Positions 44,247 through 53,789 of a DNA stretch of 64,000 nt are shown piece by piece; within the stretch, counting starts at the first letter, position 1, and the number at the start of each line of letters is the position of its first letter. The position numbers were made by a program, and so were the translations under genes. Source of the DNA: CBDAKK01 sp965216965 (lineage in GTDB: Bacteria; Spirochaetota; Spirochaetia; WTKD01; G963693115); NCBI GenBank assembly GCA_965216965.1, contig CBDCGX010000050.1, positions 79,865 to 143,864 on the forward strand, given 5' to 3'. The notes beneath the pieces were generated by a model that searched no databases, was not told where the DNA came from, and was given only the letters and a program-made list of their open reading frames with translations.

Positions 44247-44265
44247 CATACTAACAGTTAGTATG
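44247..44265. promoter_or_regulatory. Operator-like 9-bp palindrome
   Basis: CATACTAAC and GTTAGTATG flank a single central A. Size and symmetry resemble TetR-family operators, but no such regulator is in the window. It lies in the non-coding region between the envelope cluster and lspA. Confidence 0.45.
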
Positions 44266-44684
44266 CAACTTCCATTTACAAACCTACTTGTATATTAAAG
44301 CCGTAAAAAACTTTCTGCTCTTTGAAATATCATCTCTTTCTTTTGCAGATAATAATTATTAATAATGTAACCAACATTTTTTTAGATAATATTAATCTTT
44401 TTTATTTAAAGTACAAAAAACATCCCAATAGCAAATGTAAGGTATACATTTGTGAGGTAAATAAATATTGGATTGATAATAATATTTATTCTGGGGAATC
44501 CTGTTTTTGACATCTCTATAACAAAAACAGATAAACCTAGATAAAAGAAAACTTGAGGGGGGTAGTAAATATCTCTTGTATTTCTTGTGGGCTCATGCTT
44601 ATGTTAAATATATAATATTAAAAATTATTTGCAAACCTATTAAAAACACTATATTAATAGCAGGAAAAATACTATTATAAAATT

Positions 44685-45212
44685 ATGTATCATAAAATAA
44701 CAAAGGAAAAAATACATGTAAATAGATATACTCCTTTAATAATAACATGTTTAGTAGTACTTATTGATCAGTCTGCTAAATTCTTTATAGTCAAAACATT
44801 TACTTTTCAAGATATATATAAAGTAATAGGAGATTTACTTTGGATTGTTCATGTAAGAAATACAGGAGTTGCATTTAGTATAGGAATCAACCTAGAAAAT
44901 ATATGGCGTATAATAATAGTAATAATTGTTCCTTCTCTTCTTATTCTATATTTATTATGGTTTACATTGTTCTCAACACAGCCCCAAACCTACAAGTTCC
45001 TTACGGCAACTATGTTGGGAGGCGGAATAGGTAATATGATAGATAGAATATTCCGTACTGAAGGCGTAGTAGACTTTATTAGCGTAAAATTTTATGGGGT
45101 TTTTGGATTTGAACGCTGGCCCACTTTTAATTTTTCCGATATGAGCATTGTAATATCTTTAATTATATGGATTATCATAACTTTCTTTTTCCAAAAATCA
45201 AAGATAAAATAA
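44685..45212 (+). CDS. lspA: Lipoprotein signal peptidase (signal peptidase II)
   Basis: The 175-residue integral membrane aspartic protease cleaves signal peptides of lipoproteins after diacylglyceryl transfer. It has four helices and the family motifs DQSAKFFI (about 28), VRNTGVAFSIG (about 57) and the catalytic Asp pair in GGGIGNMIDRIF (about 109) and FNFSDMSIV (about 146). An insertion-like VKFYGVFGFERWP loop is of normal type. Start ATG 44685 is preceded by TACTAT 9 bases upstream, with no good ribosome binding site. It is relevant to the many lipoproteins encoded here. Confidence 0.95.
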   Translation: MYHKITKEKIHVNRYTPLIITCLVVLIDQSAKFFIVKTFTFQDIYKVIGDLLWIVHVRNTGVAFSIGINLENIWRIIIVIIVPSLLILYLLWFTLFSTQPQTYKFLTATMLGGGIGNMIDRIFRTEGVVDFISVKFYGVFGFERWPTFNFSDMSIVISLIIWIIITFFFQKSKIK

Positions 45213-45260
45213 TGCTGTAATAAGTTTAAAGAATCTATAATTAAATACAATAATATATAC

Positions 45261-45572
45261 ATGGAAAACCACGACGAACAACAAGCGCACTCTCAATCTC
45301 CCTTAGTATCAAATTTCCAGAATAAATCCAACACTACTCAAAAAATATCAAAAAAGAAAAAAATTCTTATCCAACTTACTGTATTTATTGCAACACTCAT
45401 ATTGCTAGTTGCTGTCTTCATAGGACTTTTATATCTTGCAAAAAATATTTTTCTAGGAAAAGTTTCTCTTACTATCGTGCCATGGATATATCTTGGTACA
45501 TATCTATTAGCGATGACAATAGTAGGGGTGATTTTCTTTATAGTTATAAAGCGATTTAAGATACCCATATAA
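45261..45572 (+). CDS. Small membrane protein, two transmembrane helices, unknown
   Basis: The 103-residue protein has a hydrophilic Gln/Ser/Lys-rich N-terminus (about 1-34), then two hydrophobic helices (about 36-62 and 74-97), and ends with a basic KRFKIPI. No family is recognised. It follows lspA by 48 bases. TACAAT lies 9 bases before ATG 45261, with no ribosome binding site, so it may have its own near-leaderless promoter. Confidence 0.6.
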   Translation: MENHDEQQAHSQSPLVSNFQNKSNTTQKISKKKKILIQLTVFIATLILLVAVFIGLLYLAKNIFLGKVSLTIVPWIYLGTYLLAMTIVGVIFFIVIKRFKIPI

Positions 45573-45709
45573 GATTAACCACTTCTTCAACATAACTTAT
45601 TCTGATTACAAAATAAGATAACAAAATATATAATCTCCTTCTTGTAAACAAAAATCATTCCCAATATTGATTGATATTACATATATAGTAAAATACAATA
45701 GTATATATT

Positions 45710-46967
45710 GTGAAACAATTTTTATTCACCATAGAAGAAAACGATACCGGAAAGAGAGTAGACTCAATCTGTAAGAAAATTATGCCCTCAATCTCTTTCC
45801 ATGCTCTTATGAAAGGACTCCGAAAGAAGTCAATACGACTCAATAATAAAAAAAACTACTGGAAGTAATCGTGTAAAGAAGCACGACATAATTTCTATCT
45901 CAATATTTCTAGAAAACTATTTGAGTAATGTCGCAAAAGAATTGTCTTCATCTGAAAAAGATATTTCTCATTATGCCCCCCTACCTACAAAAGACCTTGC
46001 AAAAAATATTCCTGTACTTTATAAAAAGAATGGCATTATAGCGGCTATAAAACCAATAGGCATGCCCATGTTTAGTGACCTTAAACAAAACAATAGACGA
46101 TCACAGCCTAAAAAATCTCTTTCTTCTCTTATACAAGATGCCTTTTATACGTATAAAACAATTAGTTTTACTCCTGCTCCTTGTCATAGACTAGACACTA
46201 CAACAAGTGGCATTGTATTAAGTGCATATACTGCTGCCGCTGCTCGCGAAATACACGCTCTACACATGGAAAAAAAAGTAAGCAAAGTATATTTTGCCCT
46301 ACTCACACATCAACTTTCCTCTTCTACACTTACTCATTTGCTCTTTAGAGATACAACACATAAAATAACCTATGCTGTAAGTACGCACAACACTATTGAA
46401 CATATATTTCAAAAACACAATTGGGATTCTCAAGCAGTACAACTGCTAGGAAAAGTATCTCTTACGTCATATATGGTGCATACGCTAGACATATATATAG
46501 AAAACACTCATGTTCCTCTTTATATGTATGCAATACTTCTCAAAGATGGCGGAAAAACCCACCAAATCCGAGCACAATGTGCTGCAGAAGGTGCAGCAAT
46601 TTTTGGCGATATAAAATATTTCTCACACCCCTTTTATTTAGATAGGGCTTTGAAAAATGATTTTCACAATCTACTCTCAAACAAACGTTGTTTTTTTAAA
46701 AAAAATAAAAAAGAATTCTCATCATTTCTACTACATGCGGCAGCAATTTTTATACATGATCCTAACTCTTCTTTCTTCTCTGCACTATATGCACCTCTTC
46801 CCTTGCAGTGGGAAAATTATATTCATACAAAATCATCTTCTCCTATACAAATACAATTATTCAAAAAAAACATATCCGCATTAAATGGGCTTTGTAAAGA
46901 ATTTTGCGCATGTAAAAGTTTATATACACTATCAGATATTTCTCATTTTTTATCATCAATACAATAA
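45710..46967 (+). CDS. RluA-family pseudouridine synthase, interrupted at an A8 run
   Basis: The first frame (GTG 45710) encodes an S4 RNA-binding domain start: ENDTGKRVDSICKKIMPSIS, then FHALMKGLRKKSIRLNNKK, and ends at a stop. The second frame continues TTGSNRVKKHDIISISI and the catalytic domain, with CHRLDTTTSGIVLSAYT (the HRLD catalytic Asp motif) and GGKTHQIRAQCAAEGAAIFG. The frames meet at A8 (45848-45855). Removing one A joins them. It would modify uridine in rRNA or tRNA; the exact RluA/C/D specificity is unclear. The same repair is needed at 27125-27132. Confidence 0.85.
45848..45855 (+). repeat. A8 homopolymer at a frame break in the pseudouridine synthase gene
   Basis: Eight A's separate the S4-domain frame from the catalytic frame. 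Seven would give one continuous protein. Confidence 0.8.
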
Positions 46968-47003
46968 ACACACTATAAGAAATAAGTATACTGTAAATAT
47001 AGT

Positions 47004-47336
47004 ATGAAAAATTTATCGCAGAAATATCCATTTAAAAAAGAAGAGTTCATGGCTATTGTCGGATTTTATGGGAACACCGCCTTAGTAGATAAAAGAATTC
47101 TTTCTGCTTCAAAAGCACTCTCTATTGAACAAATGCTTGAAAAATCCATGCTTGCTCAAGCAGTACGTGCAGTAATATATGAAGACATTGTACTTGAAAA
47201 TCCTTCTATACACGCTAAGAAAGAAATCATATGCTCTTTTTTTAAGATAAAAGACTTCTCATCAATTATACATGAGCTTGGGATACACACACACATACTT
47301 ACTACAAAAGATTCATATTCAAAAAAGATATTCTAA
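47004..47336 (+). CDS. Conserved-looking small protein of unknown function
   Basis: The 110-residue cytosolic protein contains FMAIVGFYGNTALVDKRIL (about 15) and a helical remainder (SIEQMLEKSMLAQAVRAVIY). I recall similar VGFxGNxAxVD openings in spirochaete hypothetical proteins but cannot name a family. TAAATATAGT directly precedes ATG 47004, and no ribosome binding site is seen. It converges on mvk. Confidence 0.6.
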   Translation: MKNLSQKYPFKKEEFMAIVGFYGNTALVDKRILSASKALSIEQMLEKSMLAQAVRAVIYEDIVLENPSIHAKKEIICSFFKIKDFSSIIHELGIHTHILTTKDSYSKKIF

Positions 47337-47352
47337 AACATATTTCATCAAA

Positions 47353-48376
47353 TTACATTTTATCTGCAAATATCACTTCTTCTTGAGTATTGAGAAAAGA
47401 AAGTATAGTATTTGCTATTTCATTTCCATCACATACAAATATAAATGCACCACCACCGCCGCCGCCACTCACCTTTGCACCAAGACGGGCATGCGGATAG
47501 ATTGTTTTTATATACTGCCGCGTCTTTTCAATTATAGCATCTATACACTCTATGCTCACAGAAAGAGATCTTAAATGAGAATGCATAACATTAACGTAGT
47601 GTATAACCTTATGAAGGTCTATTTCATCAATAGGTTTCATGCATTCTGTTATTGCACTGTTATGGTCTTTTCTCTATAGACGCATAAAGTGTATTCTCTT
47701 TTAGCTTCTGAGACACCAACGCAACAGTATCAGCACAAATCCTATCTCTAGGAATTACACCATATACAATATTAAGAATATTTTTTATGTTCTTCTCCGC
47801 TGGCATTATTGTAAGAGACGGATGTAATTCCTTTTCCTTTCTACACAAAGCCGTGATGTATAAATCCCTATTATAAGCAGAAAGTGCAGTATCTACTCCG
47901 AAAGCAGGTGAATGAAAATAATGTTCTATATCATGAGCAAGATGCCATATATTTTTGAGTTCTATAGACATGTTGTTATGCTCTAAAAGCATATGTGAAA
48001 GAATACAACTTAGTGCCGCAGAAGAGCCCAATCCGCATCCACAAGGTATATCGCTTTGTATAACAAGGATTCTTTTAGGAAGTAATAATTTCTGTTTTTC
48101 ACATAAATCATTAAGATATACATAAAAATCACCAGGCAATATTATGCTATTTTCTTTTTCTGTGCCCGACATATTAGAATACAACTCAATAGCAAACTTT
48201 TTTAATTCTTTTCTTTTATCGTTATTATCGTTTTTTGTATACATACATTGTCGTATCGGCATTCCAATAGCAGTAAGCCCTCTAAATATGAGATGCTCAC
48301 CAAAAAGGAGTATCTTTCCACAATACTTGTATATGCCACCATTATTATGCATATGTAAGACATCATTGTTGATCAT
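47353..48376 (-). pseudogene. Mevalonate kinase, split by a frameshift
   Basis: The first frame (ATG 48376, GGGGAG upstream) encodes the N-terminal half of a GHMP kinase: KYCGKILLFGEHLIFRG (about 17) and the ATP-binding IPCGCGLGSSAALSCILS (about 109). It stops after ASIEKRP. The second frame continues KDHNSAITECMKPIDE and the C-terminal motif GAKVSGGGGGGAFIFV, the third GHMP motif. One surplus A in the AAAA of GAGAAAAGACC (about 47668) breaks the frame. Mevalonate phosphorylation is the first kinase step of the pathway. It is the last gene of the mevalonate operon. Confidence 0.85.
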
Positions 48377-49481
48377 ATTGCATCTCCCCGCTCATTATGA
48401 CATCTTTCACGTTGTGTGTCTTTTTCTTTAATTTAGCAAGTATTGATAAAGAACAAAAACCAACTGCACATTCATTTCCCGCTCCCACCGCCTTAAAAAG
48501 GAATGATTCTCTTCCATATTTTTTTTGCATCGTTTCTAATTTTCCAATGGTAGCATTCACACCTATAGAATTACCCAGTAATTCTCCCAGTTTTTTAGCC
48601 TTCTTATACCATGCACATAGAGTTTTATTATCTACTCTTCCTTTTTTATATATAGATAACGCATGTTTGTTACATCGTTCAAAAAAAACATCGGACCTTT
48701 CTGGATATAAGAGTTTCCATTTTTTATAAGAGCAAAGTGCCTTTTGAGACGAAACATTTTTTCTCCCATTCCAAACAAACCACATATAAGGAGTATCTCC
48801 ACCACTAAAACATGTTAGATCTAATGTATTCCACCGTCCACCTAAGCCACACTCATTTCTTTGGTACATGCCAAGTCCCCCATAAATAGTAGCATATACC
48901 CCATACCCACTTCCTTTTTCATTCTGCCACAAAAAATGGGCTTTACAAGAATGAGCAGCAAGTACCGCCTTGTTTTGAAAATCAAGCGGATCAAATCCTG
49001 CTGCAAATGCCAGTGTCGCACACATAAGTGTTATGGCTGTTTCACTTGAACCTAGTCCCAACTTAGTACAACCATCATAAAACAAAGAAGTATCTACACA
49101 TATCTTTTCTACTATAAAAGGTTGATTTACAATATGTTTGTCTTTATTTCTTTTATACATTGGCATAAAAAGATGCTTACAATTCCACGCGGCTGCAAAC
49201 AATGAATCATTCATGGGGTGAATGTGTGTTATGTTTTTACCACCAAACAACGTTTGGAGCACAGGCATTTTATTTTCTCTGATTTTATTTTTATTTTTTC
49301 CTGTTTTTTTTATATGCATTAATACTACTGCCCGCGGTTCTATTGCCATACATATTCCTATGGCATTGTTTTCTGTAACCGTATATTCCCCAAAAATCAA
49401 TACTGTTGCTGGAGCACTCAGTTTAATACATGTTCTTTCTGCACTCTCCTTTATTGGCGTAGAAGGCATCATACAACACAT
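48363..49481 (-). CDS. Phosphomevalonate kinase (GHMP family)
   Basis: The 372-residue GHMP kinase has an N-terminal substrate segment (IKLSAPATVLIFGEYTVTEN, about 20), the ATP loop TKLGLGSSETAITL (about 142) and a C-terminal motif FKAVGAGNECAVGF (about 340), which is less Gly-rich than usual. It would make diphosphomevalonate. I start it at ATG 49481, whose A is the last base of the mvaD TGA stop, with GAGG seven bases upstream. It overlaps mvk by 14 bases. Its position between mvaD and mvk identifies it. Confidence 0.82.
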   Translation of the reverse strand: MCCMMPSTPIKESAERTCIKLSAPATVLIFGEYTVTENNAIGICMAIEPRAVVLMHIKKTGKNKNKIRENKMPVLQTLFGGKNITHIHPMNDSLFAAAWNCKHLFMPMYKRNKDKHIVNQPFIVEKICVDTSLFYDGCTKLGLGSSETAITLMCATLAFAAGFDPLDFQNKAVLAAHSCKAHFLWQNEKGSGYGVYATIYGGLGMYQRNECGLGGRWNTLDLTCFSGGDTPYMWFVWNGRKNVSSQKALCSYKKWKLLYPERSDVFFERCNKHALSIYKKGRVDNKTLCAWYKKAKKLGELLGNSIGVNATIGKLETMQKKYGRESFLFKAVGAGNECAVGFCSLSILAKLKKKTHNVKDVIMSGEMQYDQQ

Positions 49482-50500
49482 CAATGTGCCTCTCCTCCAA
49501 TTCTACTTGTTATCGTGTGTGCCGAAGGAACGACCGCTTGTATCATTTTTATTATTTGGACAACATAAGGACGAAGTGTGAAAATTTTCACTTGAGGTCC
49601 TGCATCCATTGTTTCCCATGCTGGAATATTTTTTGTTCTCATTTCCTTAAGCAGGTGCAAAATAGCCACACTCTCAGGAAGCCAAAACAATACTGATGGA
49701 TGTGCTGCTATGGCACTTGCATGCATAGCCGTATAGCTAGCCAAAGCAATAGTGCCAAGTTTTTCTATATCTTGATGTTTTATAGCCATACAAAGATCTG
49801 TAACAAGTGAATTATTATATTTAATCCATGTTCTATAATAAGGAGACGTATGTTTAGTAATACTCATCGCATCGCGTGAAGTATATTTTTTCTTTAATTG
49901 TGTAACGGATACCACTATCACACGAAAATCGTTCCAATAATCACACGGAGCAATTTGTTTTGCATACGGCTTTGTTGCCTCCCACATGCAAAACCCTCCG
50001 AAAATTGATCGTGCAGCTGATCCAGAATAAACTCGTGCCCATTCTGAAAGTCTTCTCTTAGAAGGCATTTTAGGAAACATCTTTGCTAATGCAAGTACCA
50101 AAGCACTACCACCACTTGCAGAGCTCGCAAGACCAGCTTCCGTAGGAAAAGTGTTTGTTGCATTACAATACATTCCTTTCTTCATCTGTGGTACAATGTA
50201 CCTAATAAAACTCTTTGCATCACTTGCTTGTATAGCCTGTAAAAGTTCTTTCAATCTTGTGTTATCATACTGTACCCCATTGATATACAATTGTAAAGGT
50301 GCTGCCCCTTTCTTTTGTAATGTGTTCATGTTTCTATCACTTGAAAAGTTTTTCTTATTAGTTATTACTACTTTTGAGCGCAAGACATCTAATGATACAC
50401 CAATGCTTGTGCTTGCAGGAATATTTTTTCCTTTCTCTATCTTCCCCCAATATTTTATAATTGCAAGTGAAGCATTAGCAGTTCCCGTATATATTGTCAT
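49481..50500 (-). CDS. mvaD: Diphosphomevalonate decarboxylase
   Basis: The 339-residue GHMP-superfamily enzyme makes isopentenyl diphosphate from diphosphomevalonate and ATP. Characteristic segments: NASLAIIKYWGKIEKGKNIP (about 9), SIGVSLDVL, FPTEAGLASSASGGSALVLA (about 117; phosphate loop), RSIFGGFCMWE (about 163), and DAGPQVKIFTL (about 292) with the catalytic Asp region. The ATG overlaps the mvaA stop by four bases, and its stop overlaps pmk by one. It is central in the mevalonate operon. Confidence 0.94.
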   Translation of the reverse strand: MTIYTGTANASLAIIKYWGKIEKGKNIPASTSIGVSLDVLRSKVVITNKKNFSSDRNMNTLQKKGAAPLQLYINGVQYDNTRLKELLQAIQASDAKSFIRYIVPQMKKGMYCNATNTFPTEAGLASSASGGSALVLALAKMFPKMPSKRRLSEWARVYSGSAARSIFGGFCMWEATKPYAKQIAPCDYWNDFRVIVVSVTQLKKKYTSRDAMSITKHTSPYYRTWIKYNNSLVTDLCMAIKHQDIEKLGTIALASYTAMHASAIAAHPSVLFWLPESVAILHLLKEMRTKNIPAWETMDAGPQVKIFTLRPYVVQIIKMIQAVVPSAHTITSRIGGEAH

Positions 50501-51723
50501 AACTCTTTTTCTTTATCAGTTATCATTTTTTTGGCATGTAATTTCATATGTCCTCGCTGTATCCCTTCACCTACCAATACCCTTAGCGCCGAAAAATTCT
50601 GTACAAGTGCAAGTGCTGCCGAAATCCTATTAAGCGTGTGAGAATGAAAACTCTTCTTATAATTGATAGCCATAACTTTTCTCGCCCATATCGCTGTTGG
50701 ATGCTGCGTACTCCCACCAACTACTGCAAAAAGAGCAGGAATTTCTACCTGTGCTTTGAGATATGCAGGTTTATCTTTATACGAAGGAATATATGAAAAT
50801 GTACTTAAAGGTCTATATGTTCCACCTACAGAAGCTAGGGCATGTGCTGCTGCTTCTATTGCACGCGTATCATTTCCAGTAACCAAAGCTAATCCGCTTA
50901 CAGCATTCATAATTCCTTTATTGTGGGTAACAGCTCTATATGCATCGTAGAAAGCCCAATCGCACATAACATCTATCTTTCGCGCTATTACATCTGAGTT
51001 TATTTCTTTAGAGAAAGACGGGATACGGTTTACATCAATAACTACTTCTGCAGAAACAACACGCATAGGATTAAAATTGCTTAATATTGCAGAAATAATT
51101 ATTCCACCACTTATCTTTGCAATATATGGAGCAATATATTCTGCTGTAGAGTTTGCCTTATTTGCTCCCATTGCATCGCACATATCTATATCTATATGCA
51201 CAATGACCATACCGTTCTTTAATCGTTTATAACTTATTCCTCGTAAACCACCACCTCTTTTTTGCATAGACTCCAGAAATTTCATAAGCAATTCATTTAT
51301 TTCTGGAATCGCATTCTGTAATTTTTCTTCCCCATCAGAATTTACATTACATAAAGCAATCTGTACAATTTGAATAGATTTCTCACAATGCGTTTTTATA
51401 TTTCTTAAAATTTTAGCCCCAAAAGATGCCGCTGCAATAACAGATGGTTCTTCCGTTGCTATTGGAACATGCACATATACTTCGTCTATTTGCACATTTT
51501 CCACTATTCCAATAGGAACACCCATTACACCGATGGCCGATTCAACCATGTTTTCCGCAAGTTTTTCTAAACCAGTATTAGGAAGTATATGCTTCTTATA
51601 ATGCATGCTATTATTTACATCAGGTATTTTATGAGCAAGCTCCAAAAACCGGTTAGATACCGATTTTTTTCTAAAATTAGGTTTGAGAATATATTGAGAT
51701 TGCAATATGTTTTTTTTACGCAC
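50497..51723 (-). CDS. mvaA: Hydroxymethylglutaryl-CoA reductase, class II
   Basis: The 408-residue enzyme reduces HMG-CoA to mevalonate. Catalytic residues are visible: the Glu in ATEEPSVIAAAS (about 91), the Lys in DAMGANKAN (about 189), the Asp in VTGNDTRAIEAAAHA (about 285) and the His in GIQRGHMKLHAKK near the C-terminus. Length and the absence of membrane helices fit the class II bacterial form found in Borrelia. It begins with GTG 51723, with GAAAGAAG directly upstream. It follows purU by 33 bases. The HMG-CoA synthase and IPP isomerase genes are not in the window. Confidence 0.95.
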   Translation of the reverse strand: MRKKNILQSQYILKPNFRKKSVSNRFLELAHKIPDVNNSMHYKKHILPNTGLEKLAENMVESAIGVMGVPIGIVENVQIDEVYVHVPIATEEPSVIAAASFGAKILRNIKTHCEKSIQIVQIALCNVNSDGEEKLQNAIPEINELLMKFLESMQKRGGGLRGISYKRLKNGMVIVHIDIDMCDAMGANKANSTAEYIAPYIAKISGGIIISAILSNFNPMRVVSAEVVIDVNRIPSFSKEINSDVIARKIDVMCDWAFYDAYRAVTHNKGIMNAVSGLALVTGNDTRAIEAAAHALASVGGTYRPLSTFSYIPSYKDKPAYLKAQVEIPALFAVVGGSTQHPTAIWARKVMAINYKKSFHSHTLNRISAALALVQNFSALRVLVGEGIQRGHMKLHAKKMITDKEKEL

Positions 51724-51756
51724 CTTCTTTCTAATAATACTATTTTTCTATACTAA

Positions 51757-52647
51757 TCATAAAATAATCGTTTTATTATTACACACAAAAACTCTATCAT
51801 CAAACACAAGTGCAAGTGCTTGTGCAAGCGTTGTTCTTTCAATATCACGTCCTGCACTCTGCATTTGTTTTACACCATATGTATGGTCTATCCTCAGTAT
51901 TTGTTGAGTAATAATTGGTCCTTCATCTAAGTCTTTACTCGCAAAATGTGCAGTCGCACCTATTATTTTTACCCCTCTGTTATAAGCTTGCCTATAAGGG
52001 TTTGCTCCTATAAAAGCTGGCAAAAAAGAATGGTGTATATTTATAATCTTATTACGATATTGCAATACAAAACCTTCACTCAAAATTCGCATATAGCGAG
52101 CAAGAATAATATATTCTGGGTTATATTGTTCCAATATTTTTAATAGCTCTTTCTCATGATTTTCTCTTTGCATCATTTGCGCATTATATGGAACGTAATA
52201 AAAAGGAATCTCAAAACGATCGCACAATTTCTTTGTATCAATTCTATTTGCAATTACAGCACACACATTAGCATTAAACATATTATATTCATTCTTCAGT
52301 AATATATCTCCAAGACAATGAACTTCCTTAGTAGCAAATAATACTATCTTTTTTTTACAAGGCTGGCGAACACTGACCGAAACAACTTTTCCATCGTAAT
52401 GATCGCCCCCTATAACTTTTTCAATGTTTTTTTGTAATTCTTTATACTCAACTAATCCGACACATGCTAGTCGGGCAAAAAACCTATCATAATCATCATC
52501 AGATATTTTAGGTTCTACATGCTCTTTAAGATTTATGATATTACATTTTGCATCATATACTTCTTTACAAACCAAATATACAAGCCCTATTTTATCTGGA
52601 CATTCAATGTTTATAATAAATGATGCCACCTCTTTATCCTTGTTCAT
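51757..52647 (-). CDS. purU: Formyltetrahydrofolate deformylase
   Basis: The 296-residue protein has an N-terminal ACT-like domain (IINIECPDKIGLVYLVCKEV, about 12) and a formyltransferase fold with PFYYVPYNAQMMQR (about 147), YIILARYMRILS and the catalytic NIHHSFLPAFIGANPYRQAY (about 203), followed by HFASKDLDEGPIITQ. It releases formate from 10-formyl-THF. The ATG overlaps the metX stop by four bases, and mvaA follows after 33 bases. It thus joins methionine and isoprenoid genes. Confidence 0.93.
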   Translation of the reverse strand: MNKDKEVASFIINIECPDKIGLVYLVCKEVYDAKCNIINLKEHVEPKISDDDYDRFFARLACVGLVEYKELQKNIEKVIGGDHYDGKVVSVSVRQPCKKKIVLFATKEVHCLGDILLKNEYNMFNANVCAVIANRIDTKKLCDRFEIPFYYVPYNAQMMQRENHEKELLKILEQYNPEYIILARYMRILSEGFVLQYRNKIINIHHSFLPAFIGANPYRQAYNRGVKIIGATAHFASKDLDEGPIITQQILRIDHTYGVKQMQSAGRDIERTTLAQALALVFDDRVFVCNNKTIIL

Positions 52648-53756
52648 AGTTTCTGCCTCCTTTCAAGATGGGGTTCGGAATAATGATCATCTATCTGGTA
52701 AAGATAATCTAAGATGATATCTTCTAGCTGTTTATATTCTATTAAAAATGCATCATGTCCATAAAGAGAACTTAATTCTCTATATCGTGTATGCGGAATA
52801 TTAAAAACAAGTTTTCTTATTGACTCCGCAGGAAAAAGATTATCGGAATCAATTCCTATGAGCAATACATCGGATGTAATACTTCCTAGTGCTTCAGAAA
52901 GCGATTTATACCCTTTACTTACATCATGAGAATTCATCAATTCCAAAAGTGCACAATACGAAAAACTATTAAAACGTTCTACAAATTTTGTACCTTGATA
53001 ATCAAGATATGCATATAGTAAATCTTTATTAAGAGTATCAGCTTTTCTCCCTCTTTTTTCCTTTTCTATAAACCCTTTTTCATCCGCAACACTAGTACTT
53101 CGTGTTTGCAAGTTTTGTGAAAGTGCCATTATTTTTGGAGAACGATAGCTTAGAAACCCTATTTGCCGAGCAATTTGCAGTCCTTTTCTACCCGCACACA
53201 CATTTTTCTTTCTCCATGTAGGGTCCATTACAAGCACATTCTTTTGTATATGATGAGATGCTAGCATCCAAGAAGTAATCTTAGGATTTGCAGCAATAAT
53301 AATTGCCCTTTGAACACTCTGTTTATAGGAAACAATCCATTGAAAAACAATTTGCCCTCCCATAGAAGCTCCTATAAGGATGCGAATAGTATTAATAGAA
53401 AGGTGTTCTTTGAGTAGCTCAAAACTATTTACAACATCTCTAGGAGTAAGCAGAGGGAAGGAATTATAATACGGACGTTTTGTCTTGGGGTTTATGTCTA
53501 AAGGAGATGTAGACCCATATGGCGACCCCGGAACATTAGCACAAACAATACAATATCTCTTAAAATCAAATGCTCTCCCTTTTCCAATAAGACCTCTCCA
53601 CCACAAAGATGGGTCTGCCGTTGCCGTAAAAGGGTGTACTACCCATACAGCATTATCTCTTTGTTCATTAAGCGCTCCGTATATGGTATAGGCAAGTCTA
53701 AACGTTTTAAAAACATACCCATTTTCTGTTGAGAAATTTTTTATTGTAAAAATCAC
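52644..53756 (-). CDS. metX: Homoserine O-acetyltransferase family protein
   Basis: The 370-residue alpha/beta-hydrolase has the family signatures WVVHPFTATADPSLWWRGLI (about 38), VPGSPYGSTSPLDINPKTKR (about 74), nucleophile GASMGGQIVFQW (about 128), and the acid/base pair in IGIDSDNLFP (about 298) and LYGHDAFLIE (about 330). It would acylate homoserine in methionine synthesis, although some members are used for other acyl acceptors. The start is GTG 53756. It is the first gene of the metX-purU-mva operon. No other met gene is present. Confidence 0.9.
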   Translation of the reverse strand: MIFTIKNFSTENGYVFKTFRLAYTIYGALNEQRDNAVWVVHPFTATADPSLWWRGLIGKGRAFDFKRYCIVCANVPGSPYGSTSPLDINPKTKRPYYNSFPLLTPRDVVNSFELLKEHLSINTIRILIGASMGGQIVFQWIVSYKQSVQRAIIIAANPKITSWMLASHHIQKNVLVMDPTWRKKNVCAGRKGLQIARQIGFLSYRSPKIMALSQNLQTRSTSVADEKGFIEKEKRGRKADTLNKDLLYAYLDYQGTKFVERFNSFSYCALLELMNSHDVSKGYKSLSEALGSITSDVLLIGIDSDNLFPAESIRKLVFNIPHTRYRELSSLYGHDAFLIEYKQLEDIILDYLYQIDDHYSEPHLERRQKL

Positions 53757-53789
53757 TTCTTGTGGAAAAACATGCTCCTTAATTATAAA

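Larger units (their letters stand above)
43954..44684. other. 730-base non-coding region with repeats and an operator-like palindrome
   Basis: No credible gene is found on either strand. The region holds a tandem repeat (44068-44184), a 9-bp palindrome (44247-44265), and the upstream regions of two divergent units, the envelope cluster (minus) and lspA (plus). A 62-codon open frame at 44322-44510 has a TTG start and no ribosome binding site and is not protein-like. A small RNA cannot be excluded. Confidence 0.6.

Noticed and set aside
44322..44510. Open frame of 62 codons in the non-coding region before lspA
   Set aside because: TTG start, no ribosome binding site, Asn/Lys/Ile-rich composition typical of random AT-rich DNA.
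47453..47468. Trinucleotide run (CCGCCGCCG) as a phase-variable repeat
   Set aside because: It encodes the Gly-rich third GHMP motif of mevalonate kinase, and changes by three bases would not shift the frame.
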